A stretch of DNA of 17,807 bases from an uncultured Parabacteroides sp. Its GTDB lineage: Bacteria; Bacteroidota; Bacteroidia; Bacteroidales; Tannerellaceae. The notes under the pieces are model-generated. The model made no database searches. It saw nothing but the letters and a program-made list of their open reading frames with translations, and was not told the origin of the DNA. Of the stretch, positions 9,001 to 16,098 are shown in pieces. Positions within the stretch are counted from its first letter, which is position 1. Every line of letters starts with the position of its first letter. Where the stretch lies: positions 1 to 17,807 of the forward strand of contig USAD01000016.1 of NCBI GenBank assembly GCA_900552415.1. Direction: 5' to 3'. The position numbers and the translations under genes were made by a program.

Positions 9001-9121
9001 GGGGTACGATATCCGGGAATTGCGTAATCGGCAACGAGTTGATCGCCAACGCTCCCAGACAGATAAAGATCACCGAGATTACTCCCGAGAGAATCGGTCT
9101 TTTGATAAATAACTTATACAT
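5972..9121 (-). CDS. RND efflux transporter, inner-membrane pump (HAE1/AcrB family)
   Basis: This proton-driven inner-membrane pump of 1,049 residues (E. coli AcrB: 1,049) captures hydrophobic or amphiphilic compounds and passes them to the outer-membrane channel. The architecture is classical: TM1 near residues 10-30, a large periplasmic porter/docking loop, TM2-6 with LVLAIGIVVDNAIVVVE, TM7, a second periplasmic loop, and TM8-12. Proton-relay residues align with AcrB as Asp409 (Asp407), Lys939 in GLLGKNAILI (Lys940), Arg969 in RLRPILMTS (Arg971) and Thr976 (Thr978). The position equivalent to AcrB Asp408 is Asn410, codon AAC at 7894-7892. The C-terminus is acidic (VEEDDDEE). The gene begins 18 bases after the fusion-protein stop and overlaps the outer-membrane gene. 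AcrB numbers are from memory of the family; the substrate is unknown. Confidence 0.96.
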   Translation of the reverse strand: MYKLFIKRPILSGVISVIFICLGALAINSLPITQFPDIVPPSVTVTARYTGASADVMSKTVATPLERAINGVPGMTYMTTVCTNDGMSLTTIYFKVGTDPDVAAVNVQNRVTTVLDELPEEVIRAGVVTEKEVNSMLMYLNIMSTDSAHTEQFVYNFADINILRELKRIDGVGFVEIMGSRDYAMRVWLNPNRLAAYNMSPQDVTEAIRSQNLEAAPGKTGISSDKLPQQLQYTLQYTGKFSTPEEYGEIVLKALSDGSVLRLKDVAEIEFDSEDYNMVSMTDGKPSASIMIKQRPGSNAREVIQNIKTRMEEIKESSFIPGMEYNISYDVSRFLDASISSVLRTLLEAFILVFIVVYIFLQDLRSTLIPAIAVPVSLIGTFFFMQMLGFSINMLTLFALVLAIGIVVDNAIVVVEAVHVKMNEEHMSPYKASVAAMKEIGGAIVAITLVMSAVFVPVGFMSGTVGIFCQQFSLTLAVAIVLSGVNALTLSPALCAMLLKPHVKKENPGLVDRFFKAYNKAYFRFEEKYRLGLHRFLGRKFWTYATLILFLLATVGINQILPAGFIPNEEQSMIYVNVNTPPGATLERSEAVLNKIQADLLPLDEIESISTLAGYSLMTETEGASFGMGMINLKPWDEREQTAAELMEVYARRVSHIKDGEIQFFLPPSVPGFGNASGFELRLQDKTNGSFQQTADVANELVDRLNADPRLRGVTSGFNPNFPQYLLKVDLDKAAKLGVDVNESMETLQSYIGSFYSSNFIRFGQMYKVMLQASPEYRMDPDDVYRLFAKNRDGNMVPYSNFLTMERIFGPSQITRYNMFTSSLITGEAEAGVSSGEVIQAVEEIAKETLPRGYEIEWSGVSREEKDSGGQTLMIFGICLLFVYLLLAAQYESLLLPFPVILSLPAGVFGSYAFLTLLGLENNIYAQVALVMLIGLLGKNAILIIEMANQYRKSGMSVLDAALKGGMSRLRPILMTSFAFICGLIPLMFASGAGALGNRSIGTAAAGGMFIGTFVGIFLIPGLYVIFESLATRLRRGKTSYVEEDDDEE

Positions 9122-9139
9122 ATCCTAACCGATGATTAA

Positions 9140-10291
9140 TTATAACGTATCCCTTTTATGCTCCAACTTGTGCATGACACTCGAGTAATCCACGACCTTA
9201 GGCTTAATCTCCATACCGTCCTTCACCAACTGGACACCCTCATACACCAATCGCTCACCCGGCTCAAAATCCTCTGCCACGTAATAATTGTCGAAACGTT
9301 CCAAAGGCTCAAAACTGCGAACACGCACGACACCTGTCGAATCGACGCCATAGACATACGTAAAATCCTGGATCTCGAAAGTAGACTTTTGCGGAATAAG
9401 ATACACATCGCTCATCTTCGACATCATCCGGATACGGCCCGTAACACCATGCTTCAGCAATCCTTCCGGATTCGGGAAACGCACACGGAACGCGATTGAA
9501 CCGGTTCCACGCTCAAAATCACCCTCGACAGTCTCTACCCGACCCCGATAAGAATAGGTTGAGCCATCCGACAGGACCAACTGGATATTGTTCAACTCCG
9601 GTTGCTCCTCGCCCTTGATCTGAGCCCGTTTAAAAGCCAGATACTCACTCTCGTTCACCTTATAATAGGCGAAGACCTCCGAGACATCACTAACCGTCGT
9701 CATCAAGCTTTGAGGATTCACCAAACTACCAACCTTATAAGGGATCCGATCTATGTAACCCTCGAAAGGCGACGTGATGGTCGTGTAGGCATAGTTTGTC
9801 CTCGAACGTTGCAATTGAACTTTCGCCTGTTGCACCTTCATCCGGGCGACCTCCTTGGCTGTATTAACCTGGTCCAAACGAATGCGGGAAATGATATCCT
9901 TCTCCACCATTCTCTGGATTCGCTCCGCCTCATAGACCGCCATCTGATATTCAGCCTCGGCCTGTTTCAGGTTCGCCTCAGCCTCCTTCACATTCTCACT
10001 GTATTCGGCTGAGCTCAAACGGAACAAGGGTTGTCCCTTCTTGACCTTCTGGCCCTCATCGACAAAAATTTCCTGGACAAAGCCTTCCACTTTAGGCTTA
10101 ACCTCCACAAACTGGACCGCCTGAACATCGGCGACATAACTTCTCGGTAACTCGACCGACGTCGGTTGTACCGCGATAACCGGGATGGAATCTTTCAGCT
10201 GTTCCCGAACTTGACTTGATTTGTGACATGAGCTCATTACGCACGGCAAGAGCATAAGCGTCACAAACCCTTGAATTAGGTTGATCTTCAT
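9140..10291 (-). CDS. RND efflux periplasmic adaptor (membrane fusion protein, AcrA/MexA-like)
   Basis: This periplasmic adaptor links the inner-membrane pump to the outer-membrane channel. The 383-residue product starts with a short hydrophobic signal peptide ending in VMSSC, so Cys22 is the probable lipidated residue, though Met at -3 is not the commonest lipobox. The first lipoyl half is FVEVKPKVEGFVQEIFVDEG (about 62-81), followed by a helical hairpin rich in Ala, Glu and Gln. The second lipoyl half ends TTITSPFEGYIDRIPYKVG, then come beta-barrel and membrane-proximal domains (VTGRIRM, LIPQKSTFE). The ATG at 10291 follows an AT-rich leader. First gene of the three-gene efflux operon, 18 bases before the pump. 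Regulation may involve the imperfect palindrome just upstream; no regulator gene lies beside it. Confidence 0.95.
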   Translation of the reverse strand: MKINLIQGFVTLMLLPCVMSSCHKSSQVREQLKDSIPVIAVQPTSVELPRSYVADVQAVQFVEVKPKVEGFVQEIFVDEGQKVKKGQPLFRLSSAEYSENVKEAEANLKQAEAEYQMAVYEAERIQRMVEKDIISRIRLDQVNTAKEVARMKVQQAKVQLQRSRTNYAYTTITSPFEGYIDRIPYKVGSLVNPQSLMTTVSDVSEVFAYYKVNESEYLAFKRAQIKGEEQPELNNIQLVLSDGSTYSYRGRVETVEGDFERGTGSIAFRVRFPNPEGLLKHGVTGRIRMMSKMSDVYLIPQKSTFEIQDFTYVYGVDSTGVVRVRSFEPLERFDNYYVAEDFEPGERLVYEGVQLVKDGMEIKPKVVDYSSVMHKLEHKRDTL

Positions 10292-10331
10292 AAAAAATAA
10301 TCAATAAAAAAAGTAGATTAATATTCACACG

Positions 10332-10339
10332 AAAAGGTA
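10332..10339 (-). promoter_or_regulatory. Probable promoter -7 box of the efflux operon
   Basis: On the minus strand this reads TACCTTTT, one mismatch to TAnnTTTG, about 41 bases upstream of the adaptor ATG at 10291. A TTTA lies 21 bases further upstream in the place of the -33 TTTG. The imperfect palindrome at 10338-10360 occupies the spacer. Confidence 0.35.
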
Positions 10340-10360
10340 GACCTCCACAATAGAGGCCTA
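10338..10360. promoter_or_regulatory. Imperfect palindrome, candidate operator before the efflux operon
   Basis: Arms TAGACCTC (10338-10345) and GAGGCCTA (10353-10360) pair at 7 of 8 positions around CACAATA. The site overlaps the start of the likely -7 box and fills the spacer toward -33, where a repressor dimer would block RNA polymerase. RND operons are commonly controlled by such repressors, but none is encoded here, so the assignment is inference. Confidence 0.35.
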
Positions 10361-10382
10361 TAAAGACAGGGGATACTTTACC

Positions 10383-10739
10383 CTAAATCCGAAAAACACA
10401 ATACACCGCCTGGCATGGCGTTCTCCAGAACGATGTCCCCTCAAAATCAAAAAGGCTAAAATTATCGGATAAATCCCCATCCTGGCTCAGGATCAAGGAG
10501 AAAAGGGAATCCAGGCGTGGTTCAAGGCCAACAATCCGCAAGGAGGTCCGACAGAATTGCTCGTTCAAATCCAACGACAAGCCATTATCGCCATCCACAG
10601 GGATGTCCGCCCGCGCCTCAACCTTCTGAATATCGGCAGCCAGGGCATCCGCACACAACAGATCGACTTGCGACAAGAACAAGATCATGACGCAAACAAG
10701 ACGAATAAGATGCCCAAATATGACTTTTTGCCTTCTCAC
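10383..10739 (-). CDS. Small exported protein of unknown function
   Basis: I do not recognise this 118-residue protein. It begins with GTG at 10739 and has a plausible Sec signal: a basic stretch (RRQK) and a hydrophobic run (LIRLVCVMILFLSQV), with likely cleavage after ADALA near residue 34. The mature part is about 84 residues, acidic and Leu-rich, with Cys in EQFCRTS and in the C-terminal TPCQAVYCVF. An ATG at 10688 is possible but would weaken the signal peptide. A promoter-like pair sits at 10768-10800. It lies 91 bases upstream of the efflux adaptor on the same strand, so it may be co-transcribed; the adaptor also appears to have its own promoter. The signal peptide and the promoter spacing favour a real gene, but without homologs this stays tentative. 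Confidence 0.5.
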   Translation of the reverse strand: MRRQKVIFGHLIRLVCVMILFLSQVDLLCADALAADIQKVEARADIPVDGDNGLSLDLNEQFCRTSLRIVGLEPRLDSLFSLILSQDGDLSDNFSLFDFEGTSFWRTPCQAVYCVFRI

Positions 10740-10767
10740 ACTAAGGTCGTTTAAAACTTCAATCGGG

Positions 10768-10800
10768 CGAATTTACGCATTCCTTCCACTATACGACAAA
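10768..10800 (-). promoter_or_regulatory. Putative Bacteroidetes promoter upstream of the small exported protein
   Basis: On the minus strand TTTG (10800-10797) is followed after 21 bases by TAAATTCG (10775-10768), one mismatch to TAnnTTTG. The GTG start at 10739 follows about 28 bases later. Spacing and order fit the Bacteroidetes housekeeping promoter. Confidence 0.4.
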
Positions 10801-10912
10801 TAGGACATATTAATTTTAACTTATTTTTGTTTTATGGCCGTATTCCTGCCCTGCCAATAGCGAATTATAGTCTGCCGTATGTCCTGTTTTTCCTTAAGCA
10901 AATACCCATTAT

Positions 10913-11000
10913 TTTGTTCGAAAGAAAATATAATTTCCTTCGGACAAAACTGAAATTTTCTTCGGAGAAAACTAAAATCTCTTCCGAACAAAAATCCGGC
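10913..11000. repeat. Four degenerate 22-bp tandem repeats in an AT-rich gap
   Basis: Four 22-base units run at 10913-10934, 10935-10956, 10957-10978 and 10979-11000. Each has a pyrimidine-rich start, a core like TTCGGA or TTCCGA, then an A-rich tail (AAAACTAAAAT in unit three). Units two and three are the closest pair. They lie in the 406-base gene-free gap (10740-11145) between pepD and the small exported gene. Short open frames cross the array on both strands, but their low-complexity Phe/Lys/Ser products look like translated repeat and are not called. Confidence 0.65.
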
Positions 11001-11059
11001 TTTACCAGAAAATGTTTTCCAAGGTAAGTACAACCTCATTCAACAACATAAAGTCCTAA

Positions 11060-11095
11060 AAATGAAAAAAGAGGGAGAACCTTACGGCCTCCCTC
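11060..11095 (-). terminator. Intrinsic terminator of pepD
   Basis: On the minus strand GAGGGAG (11095-11089) and CTCCCTC (11077-11071) form a perfect 7-bp stem with an 11-base loop, followed at once by TTTTTT (11070-11065) and a T-rich tail. It lies about 50 bases past the pepD stop, the expected place for Rho-independent termination. Confidence 0.8.
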
Positions 11096-11145
11096 CCATT
11101 ATTTCCTGTCTTAAGCGTTTACGCTTACTATTCGAACTCGGATAT

Positions 11146-12600
11146 TCAAATTTTCTCCAACACATCAACAATCAAACGCCAGATTTTTTCGACCGACGCG
11201 ATATTGACCCGTTCGCCCGGCGAATGCGGGAATTGGATATCCGGACCAATCGAAATCATATCCATCTCCGGATAAACACCCTGAATAATACCACACTCCA
11301 AGCCTGCGTGCATCACCTTCACCTCCGGCTCAGTCCCGAACAACTCCTGATAAGCTGTCTTGACTCGATTCAGGACCGGAGAATTGATGTCCGGCTGCCA
11401 ACCATTATAACCATTCGCCTCCTCGACCTTAGCGCCCGCCATGGCAAAGACACTCTCCAAACTTGAGTAAATCGCATATTTTCTAGACTCAGACGAACTA
11501 CGCACCAATATTTTCACCTCGATCAACTCGTCCGAAGTCTTTACGATCGATAAATTGCTTGACGACTCGACGGTACCCGGGAAATCATGCAACATACTGA
11601 TCACGCCATTTTGGCATCCCTCGATCGCATTGATCAAATCGTCCTGGATTTCCTCCGGTATCAAGGTTTCGGGCAGCTCCGTCATCTCGGCATAGAACCG
11701 GATCCGATCCTCTATTCCGGCATACTCCTCACGAAACATATCCTGATAATCGGCCACCAATTCCCATAAAGCCTCGACGTTATCACCGGGGATTGTCACG
11801 ATGGCAAAAGCCTCTCTCGGAATCGCATTGCGCAACGAACCACCTTCCACTGCGGACAAACGAGCGCCATAATCACAAACCGCCTCTTTCAAGAAACGGA
11901 ACATCAGCTTGTTGGCATTTGCCCGACCCAAATGGATATCCACACCGGAATGGCCACCCTTCAAACCGGTTAAGATCACCTTAACCGCCACGTCGCCCTC
12001 CGGAATATATTTATCCTCCTTAAACTGGAAAGAGATATTTACGTCCAAACCACCAGCGCAGCCCACGAAAAGCTCACCTTCCTTCTCAGAATCACAATTT
12101 AACAAGATTTTTCCCTGCAAGAAGCCTGGTTTCAGGCCAAAAGCGCCATCCATGCTCTGCTCCTCGTCAACCGTAAACAGGGCCTCGATCGGACCATGAC
12201 GCAAATGATCATCCGACAAGACCGCCAACGCCAAAGCTGCACCCATTCCATTATCGGCGCCCAGCGTCGTTCCGCGTGCCGTCACCCACTCACCATCCAC
12301 ATAAGCGTCAATCGGGTCTTTTGAGAAATCATGTTCGGACCACGACTCCTTCTGGGGAACCATGTCCAGATGAGCTTGCAAGGTAATTGCCGGCCGATCC
12401 GCCATACCTTCCGAGGCCGGCTTTCGGATTAACACGTTACCCACCTCATCCCGAAGGGTTTCCAATCCAAACTTTTTACCAACCGATTCCACATAATGAG
12501 TCACCTCTTCCATTTGCCCGGTCGGGCGTGGAATACGCGTCAATTGATAAAAGAACTCCCATACACGCTCAGGAGACAGCTTCTTGATTCCAGTCGACAT
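11146..12600 (-). CDS. pepD: Aminoacyl-histidine dipeptidase (Xaa-His dipeptidase, M20 family)
   Basis: This cytosolic di-zinc peptidase cleaves dipeptides such as carnosine and Xaa-His, feeding peptide and amino-acid salvage. From ATG 12600 it has 484 residues, the usual PepD length. Catalytic and metal residues sit about three positions before those of E. coli PepD: His77 and Asp79 in AHLDM, Asp116 in GADNG, Glu146/Glu147 in VDEEQSMDGA, Asp170 in LLNCDSE and His459 in FPHSPGERV. The inserted lid domain contains LTGLKGGHSGVDIHLGRANA and SLRNAIPRE. I chose ATG 12600 because the upstream extension to a TTG at 12627 is not family-like. The product has no signal peptide. The gene is followed by a strong intrinsic terminator; upstream is a 155-base gap in which I see no clear promoter. 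Alternative members of M20 are unlikely given the end-to-end PepD pattern. Confidence 0.95.
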   Translation of the reverse strand: MSTGIKKLSPERVWEFFYQLTRIPRPTGQMEEVTHYVESVGKKFGLETLRDEVGNVLIRKPASEGMADRPAITLQAHLDMVPQKESWSEHDFSKDPIDAYVDGEWVTARGTTLGADNGMGAALALAVLSDDHLRHGPIEALFTVDEEQSMDGAFGLKPGFLQGKILLNCDSEKEGELFVGCAGGLDVNISFQFKEDKYIPEGDVAVKVILTGLKGGHSGVDIHLGRANANKLMFRFLKEAVCDYGARLSAVEGGSLRNAIPREAFAIVTIPGDNVEALWELVADYQDMFREEYAGIEDRIRFYAEMTELPETLIPEEIQDDLINAIEGCQNGVISMLHDFPGTVESSSNLSIVKTSDELIEVKILVRSSSESRKYAIYSSLESVFAMAGAKVEEANGYNGWQPDINSPVLNRVKTAYQELFGTEPEVKVMHAGLECGIIQGVYPEMDMISIGPDIQFPHSPGERVNIASVEKIWRLIVDVLEKI

Positions 12601-12755
12601 AATGATACGTTTTGAATCCCGGACCAACCCATAGCAAGGCAGTCCACGATCTTAGGTTGATATTAAAATTATATTAGCGGGCCACTTCCGGAGAAGCGAC
12701 ACCCAATTCTGTCCAAAAAACCATTATACCATCCTGGGTTGAAGGCACAGCCTTT

Positions 12756-13769
12756 TTAGTTACCTGCCGTTTCCGAAACCGCCGGACGACGATTGGACAA
12801 AGGCAAGGCCACGATCCCAAACAGGCCACAGAGCCCGGTCCAGACCGTTTGGACGGTATGTACAACCAACGCGAAAGCGGCGGCGTCATTCTCATTGACC
12901 CCGAAACAGACCAGCGTCGCGATCACCATGAAATGCCATGGCCCGATACCGCCTTGAACTGGAACGGCCACGCCGATACTGCTCATCGTAAAGGCGATCA
13001 ACCCGACGGTAACCCCCAGATCACGTGTGAAATCAAACGCGTAAAACGTGATATAGAAATAACAAAAGTAACCGCCCCAAATCAGCAACGTATCCAAAAG
13101 GAAACGCCATTTCTGCTTCATCAGCCAGACGCTTTTCATGCCCATCCAGACATTAGCCAACATCCCGCGCATCTTTTTGACCAGCGTAAAGTTACTCATA
13201 TATTTAAATACAAACCAAATCGCCAGCCCTAAAATAATTACGCCCAAATAAATCCAGATCGAATTGAACATCGACTGGAATCCCTCGAGCAACGCTGGAT
13301 TCTTGGCAAAGAAATGGACAAAGAAATCTATATTAAAAACAAAGATGAATAGGGTAATCGTCCCGACCATAATCGTATCGCTCACCCGGTCGATCAACAA
13401 GGTTCCCAACAATTTCGTGAAAGAGATCTTGTCATACCTCGTGACCATGCCACAACGCCAGACCTCACCGACACGCGGCAACACCAAATTGACCGCATAG
13501 TTACCCAACACGGCATAAACCGCGTTAGTCATCTTAAAACGCTCGCCCAACGAACGGATCAAAAGCCCCCAACGCAAACCTCTCACCACATTCGCGAACA
13601 GGCCAAACAGTAAGGAGAACAGGATAATATCATAACGAACACCCTCCTTGACGACACGCCAAATCTCGGTTATATCCATCTCGCGGTATAAGAACCAAAG
13701 CAATAAACCACCGAAGACCAAAGGGAGGACAATCTTCAAAAACGTACGGAGAATCCTCTTAAATTCCAT
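12756..13769 (-). CDS. Flippase-like integral membrane protein (UPF0104 / lysylphosphatidylglycerol synthase TM family)
   Basis: This 337-residue inner-membrane protein belongs to the family related to the flippase half of MprF and to AglD, which handle lipids or lipid-linked sugars. Hydrophobic helices run throughout: about 10-27, 45-65, 85-100, 120-155, 170-190, 230-250, 255-275, 280-300 and 305-325. Family motifs include VVRGLRWGLL, NLVLPRVGEVWRC and PVQGGIGPWHFM, the last in place of the more usual PGGxG-x-E. No synthase domain is attached, so aminoacyl-lipid synthesis is not expected from this protein alone. The ATG at 13769 follows a perfect TATCTTTG promoter box. The gene is divergent from ksgA; its substrate is unknown. 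The region 12601-12755 after its stop holds no gene that I can see. Confidence 0.88.
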   Translation of the reverse strand: MEFKRILRTFLKIVLPLVFGGLLLWFLYREMDITEIWRVVKEGVRYDIILFSLLFGLFANVVRGLRWGLLIRSLGERFKMTNAVYAVLGNYAVNLVLPRVGEVWRCGMVTRYDKISFTKLLGTLLIDRVSDTIMVGTITLFIFVFNIDFFVHFFAKNPALLEGFQSMFNSIWIYLGVIILGLAIWFVFKYMSNFTLVKKMRGMLANVWMGMKSVWLMKQKWRFLLDTLLIWGGYFCYFYITFYAFDFTRDLGVTVGLIAFTMSSIGVAVPVQGGIGPWHFMVIATLVCFGVNENDAAAFALVVHTVQTVWTGLCGLFGIVALPLSNRRPAVSETAGN

Positions 13770-13800
13770 CTCTACGAAAGATACTTTAAATTATTTATTG

Positions 13801-13808
13801 TACTTTTG
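13801..13808 (+). promoter_or_regulatory. ksgA promoter -7 box
   Basis: TACTTTTG is a perfect TAnnTTTG match, about 58 bases before the ksgA ATG at 13867. No good TTTG lies 19-21 bases upstream. It faces a second perfect box on the opposite strand 8 bases away. Confidence 0.6.
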
Positions 13809-13816
13809 TGCGTCCG

Positions 13817-13824
13817 CAAAGATA
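13817..13824 (-). promoter_or_regulatory. Promoter -7 box of the flippase-like gene
   Basis: The minus strand reads TATCTTTG (13824-13817), a perfect TAnnTTTG match about 47 bases before the ATG at 13769. An imperfect -33 (GTTG) lies about 18 bases upstream. It points at the ksgA box, so the two expected start sites fall inside each other's promoter. Confidence 0.55.
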
Positions 13825-13866
13825 AACATATTATTTTAATAGCAACCTATTACACCCAAGAAGTGG

Positions 13867-14712
13867 ATGAGATTAGTTAAACCCAAGAAGGCTTTGGGGC
13901 AACATTTCCTGAAGGATTTGCGTATTGCCCAACGTATCGCCGACACGCTGGATGGCTATATGTCGACTCCAGTGCTGGAAATCGGCCCCGGTATGGGTGT
14001 CCTTACCCAGTTCTTATTGGAAAAAGGACATAACCTGCGTGTCGTAGAGCTCGACACGGAGTCGGTCGACTACCTGAAAGAGAATTTCCCGGACCTTAAG
14101 GAACGGATCATCGCCGACGATTTCCTGAAGCTCGACTTAGGCCAACTGTTCAAGGGCGACTTTTGCGTGATCGGGAATTATCCCTACAACATATCCAGCC
14201 AAATTTTCTTTAAGGTCCTTGATTACAAGGAACAGATTCCCTGCTGCTCGGGAATGCTCCAAAAGGAGGTGGCCGAACGGCTTGCCTCAGGGCCAGGCTC
14301 GAAGGCATACGGTATCCTGAGCGTCCTGTTACAGGCATGGTACGACGTGGAATACCTGTTCACCGTCAGTGAGACCGTATTCGACCCGCCTCCCAAAGTG
14401 AAGAGCGCGGTCATCCGGATGATCCGTAACGACCGCAAGGAACTGGGATGCGACGAGGCATTGTTCAAGACTGTCGTAAAGACCTCGTTCAACCAGCGCC
14501 GGAAACAACTGAGGAATTCCATGAAACCAATCCTCGGAAAAGAATTCGGGAATTATGATTTGCCCATCTTCGACAAACGTCCCGAGCAACTATCCGTCGA
14601 GCAATTCGTGGAACTGACGAGAATAACACAAGATTTTTGGACAAGAATAAATAAGCAGCGCAATGATCGAATTGTCGAAAGAATACATCGAGAACCTGAA
14701 AGGCCTGATTGA
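13867..14712 (+). CDS. rsmA: 16S rRNA dimethyladenosine transferase KsgA/RsmA
   Basis: This S-adenosylmethionine-dependent methyltransferase dimethylates the two adjacent adenosines in the 3'-terminal hairpin of 16S rRNA late in 30S assembly; loss confers kasugamycin resistance. The 281-residue protein opens with the family's [11 protein letters not shown]. The SAM-binding motif EIGPGMG lies at 38-44, the acidic Glu61 in [13 protein letters not shown] at 83-90 and the catalytic NYPYNISS at 104-111 (NLPYN in many homologs). The C-terminal helical domain includes [14 protein letters not shown] and [12 protein letters not shown]. It is slightly longer than the usual 260-270 residues because a basic tail (from about INKQRNDRI) extends 50 bases into mgtE. 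Start ATG 13867 fits the family N-terminus exactly. Probably co-transcribed with mgtE. Confidence 0.96.
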   Translation: MRLVKPKKALGQHFLKDLRIAQRIADTLDGYMSTPVLEIGPGMGVLTQFLLEKGHNLRVVELDTESVDYLKENFPDLKERIIADDFLKLDLGQLFKGDFCVIGNYPYNISSQIFFKVLDYKEQIPCCSGMLQKEVAERLASGPGSKAYGILSVLLQAWYDVEYLFTVSETVFDPPPKVKSAVIRMIRNDRKELGCDEALFKTVVKTSFNQRRKQLRNSMKPILGKEFGNYDLPIFDKRPEQLSVEQFVELTRITQDFWTRINKQRNDRIVERIHREPERPD

Positions 14713-16009
14713 GGCGAAAGATGACGCGAAAATCCAACCTATCCTGCAAGATCTTTATCCGGCGGATATCGCGGAACTCTACCAGGAGCTCAGTCTCCAA
14801 GAGGCCATCTATCTATATCTCCTTATGGATGGCGAGAAGGCGGCCGATGTATTGATGGAACTCGACGAGGAAGATCGGCACAAGCTGCTGAAAGAGCTTC
14901 CGAATGAGCTGATCGCGAAACGGTTCGTCGACAACATGGAAACCGACGACGCCGTCGACTTGATGCGTGAGCTCGACGAGGATACGCAGGAAGAGATCCT
15001 TTCGCACATCGAGGATGTTGAGCAAGCCGGCGATATCGTTGACCTGTTGAAATACGACGAAGACACCGCCGGTGGTTTGATGGGTACCGAGATGATCGTC
15101 GTAAACGAGAACTGGAGCATGCCCAAATGTATCGACGAGATGCGGAAACAAGCTGAGGAGATGGACGAAATCTACTACGTTTACGTGGTCGACGACGATG
15201 AGCGCCTCCGAGGCGTGCTTCCTCTCAAACGACTGATCACCAACCCGTCGGTATCGAAGATCAAGCACGTCATGAAAAAAGACCCGATCGCTGTGCGCGA
15301 CAGCGACAGCATCGAGGAGGTGACCCAGACCATCGAGAAATACGACCTGGTGGCCCTGCCGGTCATCGACAGCATCGGGCGGCTCGTCGGCCGGATCACG
15401 ATCGACGACGTCATGGATGAGGTTCGCGAGCAACACGAACGTGACTACCAATTGGCATCCGGTATCTCGCAAGACGTGGAAACAAGCGATAACGTCTTCA
15501 CCCAAACAGCGGCCCGCCTGCCGTGGCTTCTGATCGGCATGATTGGCGGTTTGGGCAACGCCTTCATCCTGGGTGGATTCGAGAGCAGTTTCGCCACCAA
15601 TCCCAAGATGGCCCTCTTTATCCCACTAATCGGTGGTACGGGCGGTAATGTCGGTATCCAATCGTCGGCGATCGTCGTGCAAGGTCTGGCCAACAACACC
15701 CTGAAAGAGGGAAACATCCTGTCCCAGATCCTGAAGGAATCGGTCGTCTCGCTTATTAATGCCTGTACGATCAGCCTGATCGTATTCATTTGCAACTTCT
15801 TCCTGCTGGGCGATAAGGGCATTACTACATCTGTCTCGCTGAGCCTCTTTGCCGTCGTGATCTTTGCCAGTATCTTCGGAACTTTGGTCCCAATGACGCT
15901 CGACCGGATGAAGATCGACCCGGCCTTGGCGACCGGCCCGTTCATCACCATCACGAACGATATCATTGGTATGATGATCTATATGTTCATCGCTTCCAAC
16001 CTTGCCTAA
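14663..16009 (+). CDS. mgtE: Magnesium transporter/channel MgtE
   Basis: MgtE is a homodimeric Mg2+-gated channel of the cytoplasmic membrane that lets magnesium in when internal levels are low. The 448-residue product has the full layout: N-terminal superhelical domain (about 5-130) with acidic faces such as ELDEEDRH and [11 protein letters not shown], two CBS domains (about 135-255; [17 protein letters not shown] and [22 protein letters not shown]), a plug helix, then five membrane helices (about 285-446). Pore-family motifs are [15 protein letters not shown] (321-335) and [11 protein letters not shown] (417-427), with Asp433 in [10 protein letters not shown] likely the pore magnesium ligand. 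The ATG at 14663 lies 50 bases inside ksgA in another frame, and the N-terminus fits the family, so translational coupling is likely. No terminator is evident before lrgA. Confidence 0.96.
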   Translation: MIELSKEYIENLKGLIEAKDDAKIQPILQDLYPADIAELYQELSLQEAIYLYLLMDGEKAADVLMELDEEDRHKLLKELPNELIAKRFVDNMETDDAVDLMRELDEDTQEEILSHIEDVEQAGDIVDLLKYDEDTAGGLMGTEMIVVNENWSMPKCIDEMRKQAEEMDEIYYVYVVDDDERLRGVLPLKRLITNPSVSKIKHVMKKDPIAVRDSDSIEEVTQTIEKYDLVALPVIDSIGRLVGRITIDDVMDEVREQHERDYQLASGISQDVETSDNVFTQTAARLPWLLIGMIGGLGNAFILGGFESSFATNPKMALFIPLIGGTGGNVGIQSSAIVVQGLANNTLKEGNILSQILKESVVSLINACTISLIVFICNFFLLGDKGITTSVSLSLFAVVIFASIFGTLVPMTLDRMKIDPALATGPFITITNDIIGMMIYMFIASNLA

Positions 16010-16025
16010 AAAATCAGGAATAAAA

Positions 16026-16041
16026 TATGTTATACAACATA
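16026..16041. promoter_or_regulatory. Palindrome upstream of lrgA, candidate activator or repressor site
   Basis: TATGTT (16026-16031) and AACATA (16036-16041) are perfect 6-bp arms around ATAC. The centre is about 38-40 bases before the start site expected from the box at 16061, the position used by activators touching RNA polymerase at -41.5. The binding protein is unknown. Confidence 0.5.
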
Positions 16042-16060
16042 CAAATTCCAAAATAACCTC

Positions 16061-16068
16061 TACCTTTG
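16061..16068 (+). promoter_or_regulatory. lrgAB promoter -7 box
   Basis: TACCTTTG is a perfect TAnnTTTG match, about 31 bases before the lrgA ATG at 16099. No TTTG stands at -33, which would suit activator dependence at the palindrome upstream. Confidence 0.6.
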
Positions 16069-16098
16069 CGTCATATTTGGAAACAAAAAGGAAAGGTT

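Noticed and set aside
10821..11039. Small open frames on both strands in the AT-rich gap
   Set aside because: Their products are low-complexity Phe/Lys/Ser strings created by the 22-bp repeat, with no signal for translation.
12743..12758. Possible terminator AAGGC-ACA-GCCTT followed by T residues
   Set aside because: The T-run is on the plus-strand side, but no plus-strand gene ends there; for the minus-strand gene it has no T tail and overlaps the stop codon.
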